The translations under genes and the position numbers were made by a program. A DNA stretch of 35,607 nucleotides from positions 85,883 through 121,489 of the forward strand of contig PLSM01000194.1 of assembly GCA_003165075.1 (NCBI GenBank), written 5' to 3'. The notes beneath the pieces are model-generated. The model was not told the DNA's origin. It made no database searches and saw nothing but the letters and a program-made list of their open reading frames with translations. How positions within the stretch are numbered: position 1 is the first letter of the stretch; the number at the start of each line of letters is the position of its first letter. This DNA comes from Acidobacteriaceae bacterium (GTDB lineage Bacteria; Acidobacteriota; Terriglobia; Terriglobales; Acidobacteriaceae). Below, piece by piece: positions 1-9,800 of this stretch.

Positions 1-1617
1 GAGGCGCACGGGAACGTGGTCAAGCGGGAAGAGGTGCGGCGCGCATTCTCTGGCCTCCTGGATTTGGAGCGGCTGCTGGCCCGGCTCTCGCTGGATTCAG
101 CGGGACCGCGGGACGTTCGTGCGCTCGCCGCGAGCCTGGCGCGGCTTCCGGCGTTGAAAGCGGCGCTGGAGGCGATGAGGTCGGGGCTTTGGCGCGCTCT
201 GGTCGAGCGGCTGGACACGCTGGTGGATGTGACGGCGCAGATTGCGACGAACCTGGTTGCAGAGCCTCCTCTCACGCTGGTGGATGGGGGCGCGATTGCT
301 GCGGGCGTTGACGCGGAGTTGGATGCGTTGCGCACGATCTCGACCACGGGCCGGGAGCAGATTGCGGCCATCGAGGAGCGTGAGCGCGCGCGAACAGGGA
401 TCGGATCGCTGAAGGTGCGCTACAACTCCGTGTTCGGCTATTACATCGAGATTACGAAAGCCAACATGGCGCTGGCTCCGGCGGATTACGAACGCAAGCA
501 GACATTGGTCAATGCGGAGCGGTTTACTACCCCGGAGCTGAAGGAATATGAGCGCAAGATTCTCACCGCGCACGACCGCTCGATAGAGATTGAGAAAAGG
601 ATCTTTGCCCAGTTGCGAAGCGAGGTATTGCAGGCAGCGGGCCGGATCAGGAAGAGTTCGGCGGCGGTGGCAGAAGCGGACCTGCTTGCGAATTTCGCGC
701 ACCTGGCAGCGCTGCGGCGCTATGCGCGGCCAACGCTCACTGAAGAGCCGGTACTGGAGGCAGTGGCGGCACGGCATCCGGTGATCGAGCAATGGATGGA
801 GGAGACGCGTGAAGGGCGGTTCATTGCCAACGACGTGTATTTGAGTGCGGCAGACGAGGGGCCGAGTCTGCTGCTGATTACGGGGCCGAACATGGGCGGC
901 AAGAGCACCTATCTGCGACAGGCGGCAATGCTGGTGCTGATGGCGCAGATGGGCAGCTTTGTGCCGGCGGAGAGCCTGCGGCTGGGGCTGGTGGACCGCA
1001 TCTATACGCGTATCGGGGCCAGCGACAACGTGGCCCGGGGCCGGTCAACCTTCATGGTTGAGATGACGGAGACGGCGACGATTCTGAATACGGCCACGCG
1101 GCGGTCGCTGATTCTGCTGGACGAAATGGGTCGCGGGACTGCGACGTTTGACGGGCTGAGCCTGGCGTGGGCGACGGTGGAGTATCTGCAAAAGGAGACG
1201 GGGGCGCGAACGCTGTTTGCCACGCATTATCACGAGTTGACCATGCTGGCGGAGAAACTGCCGAGGATGCGGAACCTGCGCGTGGGCGTGAAGGAGGCGG
1301 CGAGTGGGATTGTGTTTCTGCATAACATTGAGCCGGGTGCGGCAAGCAAGAGTTATGGCATCGAGGTAGCGCGGCTGGCGGGGCTGCCCGTGGCCGTGAT
1401 TGATCGGGCCAAGCATGTGTTGCGCCAGCACGAGAAGCAGGAGCGGCAGAGCGTACAGGTGGAAACGACGGATGAACCGTTGCAGTTGACCATCTTCACG
1501 CCCCTGTCCCAGCGCATTGTGGACCGCATCGAAGCTGTGGATGTGAACGCGCTAACACCGCTGCAGGCGTTGAACCTGCTGGAAGAGTTGCAGCAGGAGT
1601 TGAAGGAGAAGGGATGA
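1..1617 (+). CDS. mutS: DNA mismatch repair protein MutS, C-terminal part (5' end outside window)
   Basis: MutS binds mismatches and small loops in DNA and, using ATP, recruits MutL to start post-replicative repair. The frame is open from base 1, so about 538 C-terminal residues are present; the mismatch-binding and connector domains lie upstream of the window. What remains is the core lever and clamp region followed by the ATPase. The Walker A motif GPNMGGKST lies at codons 295-303 (883-909). A Walker B/signature segment, LLDEMGRGTATFDG, lies near 1108-1150, followed by the FATHYHEL switch. The C-terminal tail ends in a short helical segment typical of MutS. The stop overlaps the nagZ start by four bases (ATGA at 1614-1617), so the two are probably translationally coupled. 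The GTG at base 16 is an internal codon, not a start. Confidence 0.96.
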   Translation, partial: EAHGNVVKREEVRRAFSGLLDLERLLARLSLDSAGPRDVRALAASLARLPALKAALEAMRSGLWRALVERLDTLVDVTAQIATNLVAEPPLTLVDGGAIAAGVDAELDALRTISTTGREQIAAIEERERARTGIGSLKVRYNSVFGYYIEITKANMALAPADYERKQTLVNAERFTTPELKEYERKILTAHDRSIEIEKRIFAQLRSEVLQAAGRIRKSSAAVAEADLLANFAHLAALRRYARPTLTEEPVLEAVAARHPVIEQWMEETREGRFIANDVYLSAADEGPSLLLITGPNMGGKSTYLRQAAMLVLMAQMGSFVPAESLRLGLVDRIYTRIGASDNVARGRSTFMVEMTETATILNTATRRSLILLDEMGRGTATFDGLSLAWATVEYLQKETGARTLFATHYHELTMLAEKLPRMRNLRVGVKEAASGIVFLHNIEPGAASKSYGIEVARLAGLPVAVIDRAKHVLRQHEKQERQSVQVETTDEPLQLTIFTPLSQRIVDRIEAVDVNALTPLQALNLLEELQQELKEKG

Positions 1618-2738
1618 GCGCAAGTTTGCGCCAGGCCGCGGGCAGCCTGCTGGTAGTGGGACTGGAGGGCACGCAGTTGACCGGTCTCGAACGCGCGTGG
1701 CTGAAGCTGGTGCAGCCGGCGGGAGTGATTCTGTTTCGGCGCAACATCGAGGATGCAAAGCAGACGCGGGCGCTGCTAAGCGCTGCGACTGATTTGTGTG
1801 CAACCCACGCCTTGCGCTGCGTGGATGTGGAAGGCGGAACGGTCGACCGGTTGCGCGACGCGTTGGCGCCCATGCCTTCCGCGCAGGCTGTGGCGATGGG
1901 AGCGCGTCAAAGGGGCAACGCGGGGCTGGCACGCGAACACGGCGAGTTGATTGCGCGGGGAGTGAAGGCCTTCGGCTTCAACACGACGCTCGCACCGGTT
2001 CTGGATTTAGCGCTTCCTGCCTCCGCCGAAGTGATGGGCACGCGTGTCGTGGCGGCGATGGCTGACGGAGTCGTGGAATACGCGCGGAGTTTTCTGGCTG
2101 GGCTCAAGGTGCATGGAGTGACTGGCGCCGGGAAGCATTTTCCAGGGCTGGGCGCAGGGACCCGGGATTCGCACCTTGAGACGCCGGCGATCCGGCGCGG
2201 CTGGCGCGAGGTATGGCGAGAAGACCTCGAGCCTTATCGCGCGCTGCGTAATGAATTGCCGATGGTGATGGTGAATCACGCGGCCTATCCCGATACACAG
2301 GGCAAGGATCGGCCTGCGAGCGTGTCGCGGTTCTGGATTGCGACAGTGCTGCGCAAGCGGATTGGCTATCGCGGGATCATCTTCTCAGACGATATGGAGA
2401 TGGGCGGCATTCTCAAGTTCATGTCGATGGAAGAAGCGGCCTTGGCCGCGATTCGAGCGGGGATGGACCTCATGGAGATTTGCCACAGCCCGGACCTGAT
2501 TCTGCGTGCATTTGAAGCGCTGATTGCCGAGGGTGAGCGGTCGGCGGCATTTCGCAGAATGCTATTGACGCGTTCACGGGAGACAGCGCCCAAGCGTGCA
2601 CGGCTGTTTGCGGGCGCAGTTCCAGCGGCGCTATCAGGCCATCAGTTCGAGGCTCTACGCGGAAAGATTCTGCGCTTCAGCGAGGCCGTGATGAACGCGC
2701 AGCCGGCAGAGGCTACAGTGGAGACGAAGCCGGCATGA
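1614..2738 (+). CDS. nagZ: Beta-N-acetylhexosaminidase NagZ, glycoside hydrolase family 3
   Basis: This 374-residue protein matches NagZ, the cytoplasmic GH3 enzyme that removes GlcNAc from GlcNAc-1,6-anhydroMurNAc(-peptides) during peptidoglycan recycling. Near residue 172 it has the NagZ loop GKHFPGLGAGTRDSH, which holds the Asp-Ser-His dyad (acid/base His) that separates NagZ from other GH3 enzymes. The SDDMEM segment near residue 258 carries the nucleophile Asp. The substrate-binding segment near residue 71 reads VDVEGGTVDRL instead of the usual DQEGGRVQRL, but the Asp and the final Arg are kept. No signal peptide is seen, as expected. The gene overlaps mutS and anmK by four bases each, an arrangement that suggests one operon. 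Confidence 0.92.
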   Translation: MSASLRQAAGSLLVVGLEGTQLTGLERAWLKLVQPAGVILFRRNIEDAKQTRALLSAATDLCATHALRCVDVEGGTVDRLRDALAPMPSAQAVAMGARQRGNAGLAREHGELIARGVKAFGFNTTLAPVLDLALPASAEVMGTRVVAAMADGVVEYARSFLAGLKVHGVTGAGKHFPGLGAGTRDSHLETPAIRRGWREVWREDLEPYRALRNELPMVMVNHAAYPDTQGKDRPASVSRFWIATVLRKRIGYRGIIFSDDMEMGGILKFMSMEEAALAAIRAGMDLMEICHSPDLILRAFEALIAEGERSAAFRRMLLTRSRETAPKRARLFAGAVPAALSGHQFEALRGKILRFSEAVMNAQPAEATVETKPA

Positions 2739-3904
2739 GAACGAAGACGATGACAGTTGCCGGGGTGATGAGCGGAACGTCGGCCGATGGCGTGGATGTG
2801 GCCGTGGTGCGCATTTCTCCGGGTAAAGCGCGACCGCAACTAACCCTGTTGGCGCATGAGGGATTTCCCTACCCCGCCCCGTTGCGGCGCGCAGTGCTGG
2901 CAGCGATGAACGCGGCGGCAACATCCACCGCGGAGTTGGCGCGCCTGAATTGGCGATTGGGAATTGCCTACGCCGAAGCCGTGAGCGCGACGCTCCAGCG
3001 GCATCGATTCAAACTGGACCTGGTGGGATGCCACGGCCAAACGCTCTATCACCAGGCGCGCGCAGAGAAGTACGCAGGGAGGAAGTTTGCCTGCACATGG
3101 CAGGCAGGTGAAGCCACAGCGATTGCGGCTGTGTTGGGGGTTCCCGTGGTTTCGAACTTTCGCCCGGCGGATATGCTGGTGGGTGGACAGGGCGCGCCGC
3201 TGGTTGCGCTGCTGGACTATGTGCTGTTTGCCGACACTCTGCGCGGTCGCGTGCTGCAGAACATTGGCGGCATCGCAAACCTGACTGCGATCCCTGCCGG
3301 TGCAACGCCGGATCAAGTAATAGCCTTCGACACCGGTCCCGGAAACATGGTGATGGATGCGCTCACACAGGAACTTCTGGGCAAGCCCTTCGACCGCAAC
3401 GGCGCGTCTGCGGCGCGAGGCATTGTGATTCAGCCGGTGCTGGCGCGAATGCTGTGCCATGCGTACTTCAGCCTGAAGCCGCCGCGCACCGCGGGACGCG
3501 AACAGTTTGGGCGCACCTATGCAGCGCAGTTCTTGGTCGCGTGTCAGAGGCACAGCAGGAACCCAGAGGACGCGCTGGCCACGGCGACAGCGCTGACGGC
3601 GGAAAGCATCGCGGCGAGCTATCGGAAATTCGTTCACCCCCGCATGAAGAAGCGCGGCGCGGACTACATTGTTTCCGGCGGAGGAGCGCGCAACGCGACG
3701 CTGATGGCGATGCTGGCGCAGCGGCTGGAGCCGATGGGCTGCGAGCTGGCGGCGAGCGAAGAGTTCGGCCTGCCCGCGCAGGCCAAGGAAGCTGCGGCCT
3801 TTGCCCTGCTTGCCTGGCAGACGTGGCATCGGCTGCCGGGCAATGTACGGGCGGCTACAGGCGCAGCGCGCGCTGCGATTCTGGGCCAGGTGACGTATGT
3901 ATAA
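2735..3904 (+). CDS. anmK: Anhydro-N-acetylmuramic acid kinase
   Basis: AnmK opens the 1,6-anhydro ring of anhydroMurNAc with ATP to give MurNAc-6-phosphate, following NagZ in murein recycling. The 389-residue length is normal for the family. Visible signatures are the N-terminal MSGTSADGVD loop (residues 9-18), GCHGQTLYH near residue 95, FDTGPGNMVMDA near residue 200 and the sugar-kinase-like SGGGARN near residue 310. The ATG overlaps the nagZ stop (ATGA at 2735-2738), and the end overlaps the next gene by eight bases, so this is the third gene of the same unit. No MurQ etherase is visible in the window; it would be needed for the next step. Confidence 0.95.
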   Translation: MRTKTMTVAGVMSGTSADGVDVAVVRISPGKARPQLTLLAHEGFPYPAPLRRAVLAAMNAAATSTAELARLNWRLGIAYAEAVSATLQRHRFKLDLVGCHGQTLYHQARAEKYAGRKFACTWQAGEATAIAAVLGVPVVSNFRPADMLVGGQGAPLVALLDYVLFADTLRGRVLQNIGGIANLTAIPAGATPDQVIAFDTGPGNMVMDALTQELLGKPFDRNGASAARGIVIQPVLARMLCHAYFSLKPPRTAGREQFGRTYAAQFLVACQRHSRNPEDALATATALTAESIAASYRKFVHPRMKKRGADYIVSGGGARNATLMAMLAQRLEPMGCELAASEEFGLPAQAKEAAAFALLAWQTWHRLPGNVRAATGAARAAILGQVTYV

Positions 3905-5411
3905 AGCGCTGGCGCTGGCGGCGATCTTGCTGCTCGCGGGTTGCCGCTCCACACCGCGCGATCCGCGGACCGTGGTATTTCTCATCGAGAGCAGCCCGGC
4001 GAATCTCGATCCGCGAGTGGGAACCGACGGGCAGTCGGAGCACATTGACGAGCTGTTATTTGACGGGCTGGTGGCACGCGATGCGAGCTTTCATTTCACG
4101 CCGGCATTGGCGAAGAGCTGGGATCAACCCGATTCGCGGACGCTGATATTTCATCTCCGCCAGGGGGTGCGCTTTCACGATGGACGCGCGATGACGGCTC
4201 GCGATGTAGTGTGGACGATCGACTCGATGCGGACGGGCGCGGTGATCTCGCCCAAGGCGGCGGCGTATGCGTCGGTCGACAGCGTGGAAGCGGCCGATCC
4301 GCACACCGTGATTTTTCACCTGAAGCATGCGGACAATTTTCTGCTGACTAACTTGTCGACAGGCGCGATCGGAATTGTTCCCGAGGGCAGCGGGCGCGAA
4401 TTCTGGAGGCATCCCGTGGGCACGGGGCCGTTTCGATTTGTGAGCCAGCAGATCGATCAGGACGTGATCGTGGAACGCAATCCAGCGAGTTGGGCCGCGG
4501 CGCCGAAGATCGAACGAGTGCGATTTGCCGTGGTTCCCGATGCAATTACCGAATCGCTGGAATTGGAAAAGGGCTCGGGCGACGTGGCCATCAATTCCCT
4601 GCCCATGGATGCGTTTGAAGTGCTGGCCCAAAGACCGCATCTGAAGTTGGAAGACACGGGGGGCACGGAGATCCAGTACCTGGCCTTCAATGTGCGCGAC
4701 CCGCTGCTGAGCGATGTGCGGGTGCGGCAGGCGATTGCCTGCGCCATCGACCGGAAGCTGATTATCGAGGCGTTGCTGCGCGGACACGCACGGCCGGCGC
4801 TGAGCCTGCTGCCGCCAAGCCACTGGGCATGGAGCGGCGACGTGGCGCGCTACGACTACGATCCCGCACGGGCGGAGCAGTTGCTCGATGAGGCAGGACG
4901 CCGCGCAGGGCCGAATGGGGTGCGCTTCCACTTGACGATGAAGACCAGCAACGACGAGGGAACGCGCCTGCTGGCGGCGGTATTGCAGCAGCAACTGGCG
5001 AGAGTGGGCATTGCGCTGGACTTGCGCAGTTACGAGTATGCGACGTTTTACTCGGATGTCACGCACGGAGCTTTTCAGATGTATTCGCTGCGCTGGATCG
5101 GCGGCAATGAGCAGCCGGATATTTTCAACTATGCGTTTTCGACAGCGAGGTTTCCCCCCAAGGGTGGGAATCGCGGACATTACTCCAATGCGCGGCTGGA
5201 TGCGGTGCTGGACGATGCGGCGGCTAACAGCGACACAGAGAAGCGCCGCGTAGACTATGCGGAAGCGCAGCAAATTCTGGCGCGCGATCTGCCGGCCATC
5301 AACCTTTGGTATCAGGATACGATCGTGGTGCACAACCGGCGACTGACGCATGTGGTCCCCACGCCGTCGGGAAGTTATACGTTTCTGGAGACGGCGGAAT
5401 TGGCTCCTTAA
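3897..5411 (+). CDS. Family 5 extracellular solute-binding lipoprotein (DppA/OppA/MppA-like)
   Basis: This 504-residue protein is the binding subunit of a peptide/nickel-type ABC importer (SBP_bac_5 family). A short hydrophobic signal ends in the lipobox LLAGC, with Cys16 as the lipid anchor, so it should sit in the periplasm attached to a membrane. Family features include the early NLDPR segment, the RTLIFHLRQGVRFHDG stretch near residue 82 and the VRQAIACAIDR segment near residue 278. It starts eight bases inside anmK. No permease or ATPase gene follows; the next gene is a DUF5666-like protein. The company of nagZ and anmK suggests a murein tripeptide or other wall peptide as ligand, as for MppA, but this is inference; oligopeptides in general or nickel are not excluded. 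Confidence 0.88.
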   Translation: MYKALALAAILLLAGCRSTPRDPRTVVFLIESSPANLDPRVGTDGQSEHIDELLFDGLVARDASFHFTPALAKSWDQPDSRTLIFHLRQGVRFHDGRAMTARDVVWTIDSMRTGAVISPKAAAYASVDSVEAADPHTVIFHLKHADNFLLTNLSTGAIGIVPEGSGREFWRHPVGTGPFRFVSQQIDQDVIVERNPASWAAAPKIERVRFAVVPDAITESLELEKGSGDVAINSLPMDAFEVLAQRPHLKLEDTGGTEIQYLAFNVRDPLLSDVRVRQAIACAIDRKLIIEALLRGHARPALSLLPPSHWAWSGDVARYDYDPARAEQLLDEAGRRAGPNGVRFHLTMKTSNDEGTRLLAAVLQQQLARVGIALDLRSYEYATFYSDVTHGAFQMYSLRWIGGNEQPDIFNYAFSTARFPPKGGNRGHYSNARLDAVLDDAAANSDTEKRRVDYAEAQQILARDLPAINLWYQDTIVVHNRRLTHVVPTPSGSYTFLETAELAP

Positions 5412-5422
5412 GGGGTGCTTGA

Positions 5423-5441
5423 CCTTAAGCTTTTCTTAAGG
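5423..5441 (+). terminator. Small AT-rich inverted repeat after the recycling operon
   Basis: CCTTAAG (5423-5429) and CTTAAGG (5435-5441) form a perfect 7-bp stem with a five-base loop, 11 bases after the stop of the solute-binding lipoprotein. A second CCTTAAGG copy overlaps that stop codon (5406-5413). There is no T-run after it, so termination is uncertain; it may be a weak terminator or a mRNA 3' end stabiliser. Confidence 0.3.
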
Positions 5442-5442
5442 A

Positions 5443-5474
5443 TTGACTCTTCGGAAGCAATAGAAATAGATAGT
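5443..5474 (+). promoter_or_regulatory. Possible promoter for the DUF5666-TonB receptor pair
   Basis: In the 207-bp gap after the recycling operon there is a TTGACT (5443-5448), five matches to a sigma-70 -35 box, followed by an AT-rich stretch with only weak -10 candidates (TAGATA or GATAGT near 5467-5474). This AT-rich gap is the natural place for a new promoter, but the -10 is poor. The rest of the gap up to 5618 shows no ORF or clear RNA structure. Confidence 0.2.
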
Positions 5475-5618
5475 TTTGCATCGATCTTCATTATTCTTCG
5501 CACTCCTGTCGCAGATTGGCATCACTGCTTCAACCTTTTGCCCGCCTTGCTCGTCTACCAAAACGGATACTTTACACACCATGGACATCCGCGGAATGGG
5601 CATCTGGAGATTTGACGC

Positions 5619-6818
5619 ATGAGCAGCAAGGCACTGAAACGCGGCGCGGCGGGTTTTGCGCAGACTGTTTTTTTGATCGGCATTGCGCTGGCGGCAACAC
5701 ATCTGCACGCGCAGGCGCCGACTAACCGCTACCTGGGCACGGTCACAGCCATCAGCGGCGATACGCTCACGGTGAAGACCGATGCGGGGGATGTGCGCCA
5801 GGTGGAGGTTCCATCGACGGCGGCACTGAAGCGTGTTGCGCCGGGGCAAAAGGATTTGTCGGCTGCCGTGGATATGCAATTCGTCGATCTGGCCACTGGG
5901 GATCGTGTGCTGGTGCGGCTGGACGCAAATGCGACGGGACCGACGCCGCAAGCAGTCCAGATTGTGGCCATCAAGCAAACTGACGTGGCCGAGAGGCAGC
6001 AGAAGGATCGCGAGGATTGGCAGCAGCGCGGTGTCGGGGGACTGGTGAAGAGCGTCGATGCGGCGTCGGGAGTTATTGTGCTCACCAGCGGCGCAGGCCC
6101 GACTGCAAAGACGGTCACGGTGAAGGTCACCAAGGCGACAGTTCTCAAACGATATGCTCCGGCGTCGGTCCGCTTCGATCTGGCTCAGGCAGCGCCCATC
6201 GATGCGATCCATGCGGGCGACCAGTTGCGCGCACGAGGCCAGAAGAATGCGGACGGCACGCAAATGGACGCGGAAGAGATTGTTTCAGGTAGCTTCCGTA
6301 ATATTTCGGGGACCATCACATCGCTGGATGCAGCAGCTCAGACCCTGGTAGTGAAAGACCTGATCGCGAAGAAGCCGGTGACGATTCACATCACCGGCGA
6401 CGCGCAGATGCGCGAGTTGCCAGAGATGATGGCGCGAATGCTGGCGGCGCGGCTGAAAGGGACTTCAGGCAATGGCGCAGCAACCACAGGCGCACAGGCG
6501 CCGGCCCGGCAAGGTGGCGCGCAACGTAACGTAGGCGGTCCGCAAGGCGGCGGCTGGGCGGCCCAGAGAGGCGGCGCAAATGGCGGCGGAGGCGGCGATA
6601 TGCAGCAGGTTCTGAACCGCGCACCCGCAATTCAATTGGCCGACCTGAAAAAAGGTGAGGCTGTGATGCTGGTGGCTACCGAGGGAGCATCCGAAGTCAC
6701 GGCCATCACGCTACTGGCGGGTGTCGAGCCGTTGCTTGAAGCACCCGCGGCCAGCCAGGACCTGCTTTCAAGTTGGAGCATGGGGTCCGGCGGCGCGGCA
6801 GAGGCAGCAGCCCAATAG
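5619..6818 (+). CDS. Secreted DUF5666-like protein with Gly-rich insert
   Basis: The 399-residue product starts with a signal peptide (basic start, hydrophobic core, cleavage near LHAQA at residue 31). The body has three diverged repeats of an OB-like beta pattern of the form G-x-V/I-x-S/A-x-x-(G)-x-T-L-x-V-K, beginning near residues 38, 138 and 230, as in the DUF5666 family. DUF5666 proteins are exported and common in soil bacteria, and their function is unknown. Between about residues 285 and 330 the chain becomes low-complexity Gly/Ala/Gln. The end returns to an ordered beta segment. It sits 38 bp before the TonB-dependent receptor on the same strand, so the two are probably cotranscribed and the protein may work at the outer membrane with it (inference). 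Confidence 0.75.
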   Translation: MSSKALKRGAAGFAQTVFLIGIALAATHLHAQAPTNRYLGTVTAISGDTLTVKTDAGDVRQVEVPSTAALKRVAPGQKDLSAAVDMQFVDLATGDRVLVRLDANATGPTPQAVQIVAIKQTDVAERQQKDREDWQQRGVGGLVKSVDAASGVIVLTSGAGPTAKTVTVKVTKATVLKRYAPASVRFDLAQAAPIDAIHAGDQLRARGQKNADGTQMDAEEIVSGSFRNISGTITSLDAAAQTLVVKDLIAKKPVTIHITGDAQMRELPEMMARMLAARLKGTSGNGAATTGAQAPARQGGAQRNVGGPQGGGWAAQRGGANGGGGGDMQQVLNRAPAIQLADLKKGEAVMLVATEGASEVTAITLLAGVEPLLEAPAASQDLLSSWSMGSGGAAEAAAQ

Positions 6819-6856
6819 GCGAACACAAGAGTTCATCGAAGAGAAGCGAGGGATAC

Positions 6857-9800
6857 GTGTATTCAAGACTTCAATGGCTTATTCATTTTCTGATTGCGTT
6901 GACAATTGCGCTGGCCGGACTGGCCGCAGCGCGGGGACAGACCGCCGCGCCCGCACCAGCAGCTGTTGCAACGGCATCCTTGCATGGGCATATTTCCGAT
7001 CAGACAGGCGCGTTGATTCCCGGCGCGAAGATCACCGTGAGTACCGCGGCGGGAGCGCAGGTAGCGACGGCTACCGCGGACACGGCCGGAGCCTACGAGG
7101 TACAAGGGCTGGCAGCGGGCGACTACATCCTCGCGGTCGACTGCGAAGGGTTCGCGCCGTTTCAATCAAAGGCCATCACAATCGCGGCAGGTCAGTTGAA
7201 GCGCGTGGACGTGGCGATGGCCATCGAGGCGGAGCAGCAGAGCGTAGTGGTCACCGACGAGTCGCCGATGGTGAACGTGGAGGCAGGTGGGAACGCCAGC
7301 GCAGTGGTGCTGAAGGGCAAGGACCTGGATGCGCTGTCAGACGATCCGGATGAGCTGTCGAACGAGCTAACGGCCCTGGCCGGACCCTCTGCCGGGCCAA
7401 ATGGCGGGCAGATCTACATTGACGGATTCAGCGGCGGACAACTGCCACCGAAGTCTGCCATCCGCGAGATCCGCATCAATCAGAATCCGTTTTCGGCGGA
7501 GTTCGACAGGCTGGGATATGGACGTATCGAGATCCTGACCAAGCCCGGGACGGACAAGCTGCACGGCCAGTTCTTCATCCAGGGAAACGACAAGCCTTTC
7601 AATACGGGCAACCCCTTCACGAACACGATCCCCTCGTATTACAGCTATCAATTCAACGGTACCGTCAGCGGCGCCATTTCGAAGACAGCCTCGTTTTTTG
7701 CGAGCGCGGAGCAGCGCAACACTGAGAACGTGAACGCCTGGCGGATTTCCGATGCGGTGCTGGAGAACACTCCGGGCATATTTGTAAATGACTTGAACTA
7801 CGGCGTGAACCTGTTGAACCGGCGCATTCGTGACAACGCTTCCGCGCGCATCGACTGGCAACTAGGCACGAAGAACACTTTCACAGTGCGTTATGGTTTT
7901 TGGTCGGAGTCGGAGCACGGCGATCTGAACTCCGGATCGCTGCCCAGCGCTTCTACACATGAGTCGAACACTGACCATACGGTGCAAATGAGCGACGCGA
8001 TCGTGATCAACGATCACGCCGTAAATGAAACGCGCTTTCAATTTGAGCGGCAAAATGAGAATCACTATCCCGACTCGACCGACCGCACCATCAGCGTGCA
8101 AGGAGAATTCACGGGTGGCGGATTCTCCGGCCAGCAGAGCCACGATCACACCACGCGGTTGGAGTTGCAGAATCTGACCACCCTGAGCCATGGAACGCAC
8201 GCCATCAAGTTCGGCACCCGCTTGCGCGATTCGCGGGACGCCAACCTGACCAATGCAAACTTCAACGGCTCGTTTACCTTCGACTCGTCCGACAAGTATC
8301 TGAACATGGCGAATGGGCTGGCGGCGGGTACTCCGTTCGACGACCTGGTAAGCCAATATGGCCCCACTTCAGCCAGCTATACGACGGGGACCGAATCGGC
8401 ATTGGCCAATGTGTTCGACATGGCACTGTTTGCGCAGGACGACTGGAAGTTCAATCCGCGGCTGACCCTCTCCGGCGGCATTCGATGGGAAGCGCAGAAT
8501 CACATTTCCGATCATGACGACTGGGCGCCGCGCGTGGCGCTGGCCTACGCGCTGGATGGCGGAAAGAACAAGAAAGCGAAAACTGTAGTACGCGCCGGCT
8601 ACGGATTCTTTTACGACCGCTTTGGATCGATGAACCTGTTGACCGTCAACCGCGCGACTCTGCAGCATCAGATTGTGCTGAACGACCCCACCTGCACCTC
8701 GACGGCAACTTCGCTGAGCACGATCGACCTTGGCACCTGCACGAGCAACGGCGGTTCGTCCAACGCTTCAACGCCGGTGCGATACGAGGTCGCGCCCAGT
8801 TATCATTCACCGTACACGGGCCAAGCAGGCGCCAGCGTCGAGCGGCAAATCTCCAGCGGCATCAGCGCGACCCTGACCTATCTGCACTCGTTTGGTGTGC
8901 ACCAGTTGGTGACGCGCAATGCCGACCAGGCGATTGGCGGGACTCCGCAGGACAGCAGCGGCGGATACTTGTATGAGTTTTTTCCCGAAGCAGTGTTCAA
9001 GCAGAATCAATTGATCACCAGCGTGAACGCCAAGGTGGGCAAGAATCTTAACTTGATGGGCTTTTACACGGCGGGCTGGGCCAACAGCAACGGCGGGGCG
9101 GGTAGCAACGCGTCCAATGCATACAATTTGGATCAGGACTACGGGCGCGCCGGCTTTGTATCCCGCAACATGCTGTTCTTCATGGCTAATTACAGTGCGC
9201 CATGGGGCATCCGCGTCAATCCGTTCATGATTGCCCAGTCCGGCCGGCCGTTCAATATTACCCTGCCCACGGATTCCGAGAACAACTTCTACAACCAGCG
9301 GCCAGCCTTAGCGGCCTCAGCGGAATGTGCGTCCGGCTCCGCGCAGTATGTGCAAACCTCATTTGGGTGTTTCAACACTCAATCGGGTTCCAGCGATGCG
9401 CTCATTCCCGTCAACATCGGCCACGGACCGGCGGCGGTAGCCGTCAACCTGCGCATCAGCCGGGCGGTCGGAATCGGACCCAAACTGGCATCGGCCAACA
9501 ACAATCAAAACGCCGGGGGACCGCCTCCGGGCGGGGGCGGACCACCTCCGGGCGGTGGTGGCGGCGGTGGTGGTGGCAGAGGCGGTGGACCTCCGGGAGG
9601 CGGACTTGGACCGGGAGGTCTTGGCGGCGGCCCGGGCGGTGGCAGGGGCGGCCCGGGCGGCATGTTCGGGTCAACCGGTACAGGCCATAAGTACTCACTG
9701 AACTTCAGCGTCCAGGCGCTCAACCTGTTCAACGACATCGACTATGGACAACCCAATGGAACCGTGATTCCAACGCCCGACAAGACCACTGGCCTTTATG

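Noticed and set aside
2840..5351. Two long minus-strand ORFs (401 and 431 codons) opposite anmK and the solute-binding gene
   Set aside because: They are antisense to clear genes, rich in Arg/His/Gln and have no recognisable motifs; they come from high-GC codon usage.
9505..9738. Pro-rich minus-strand ORF
   Set aside because: It is the antisense of the Gly-coding tract in the TonB receptor.
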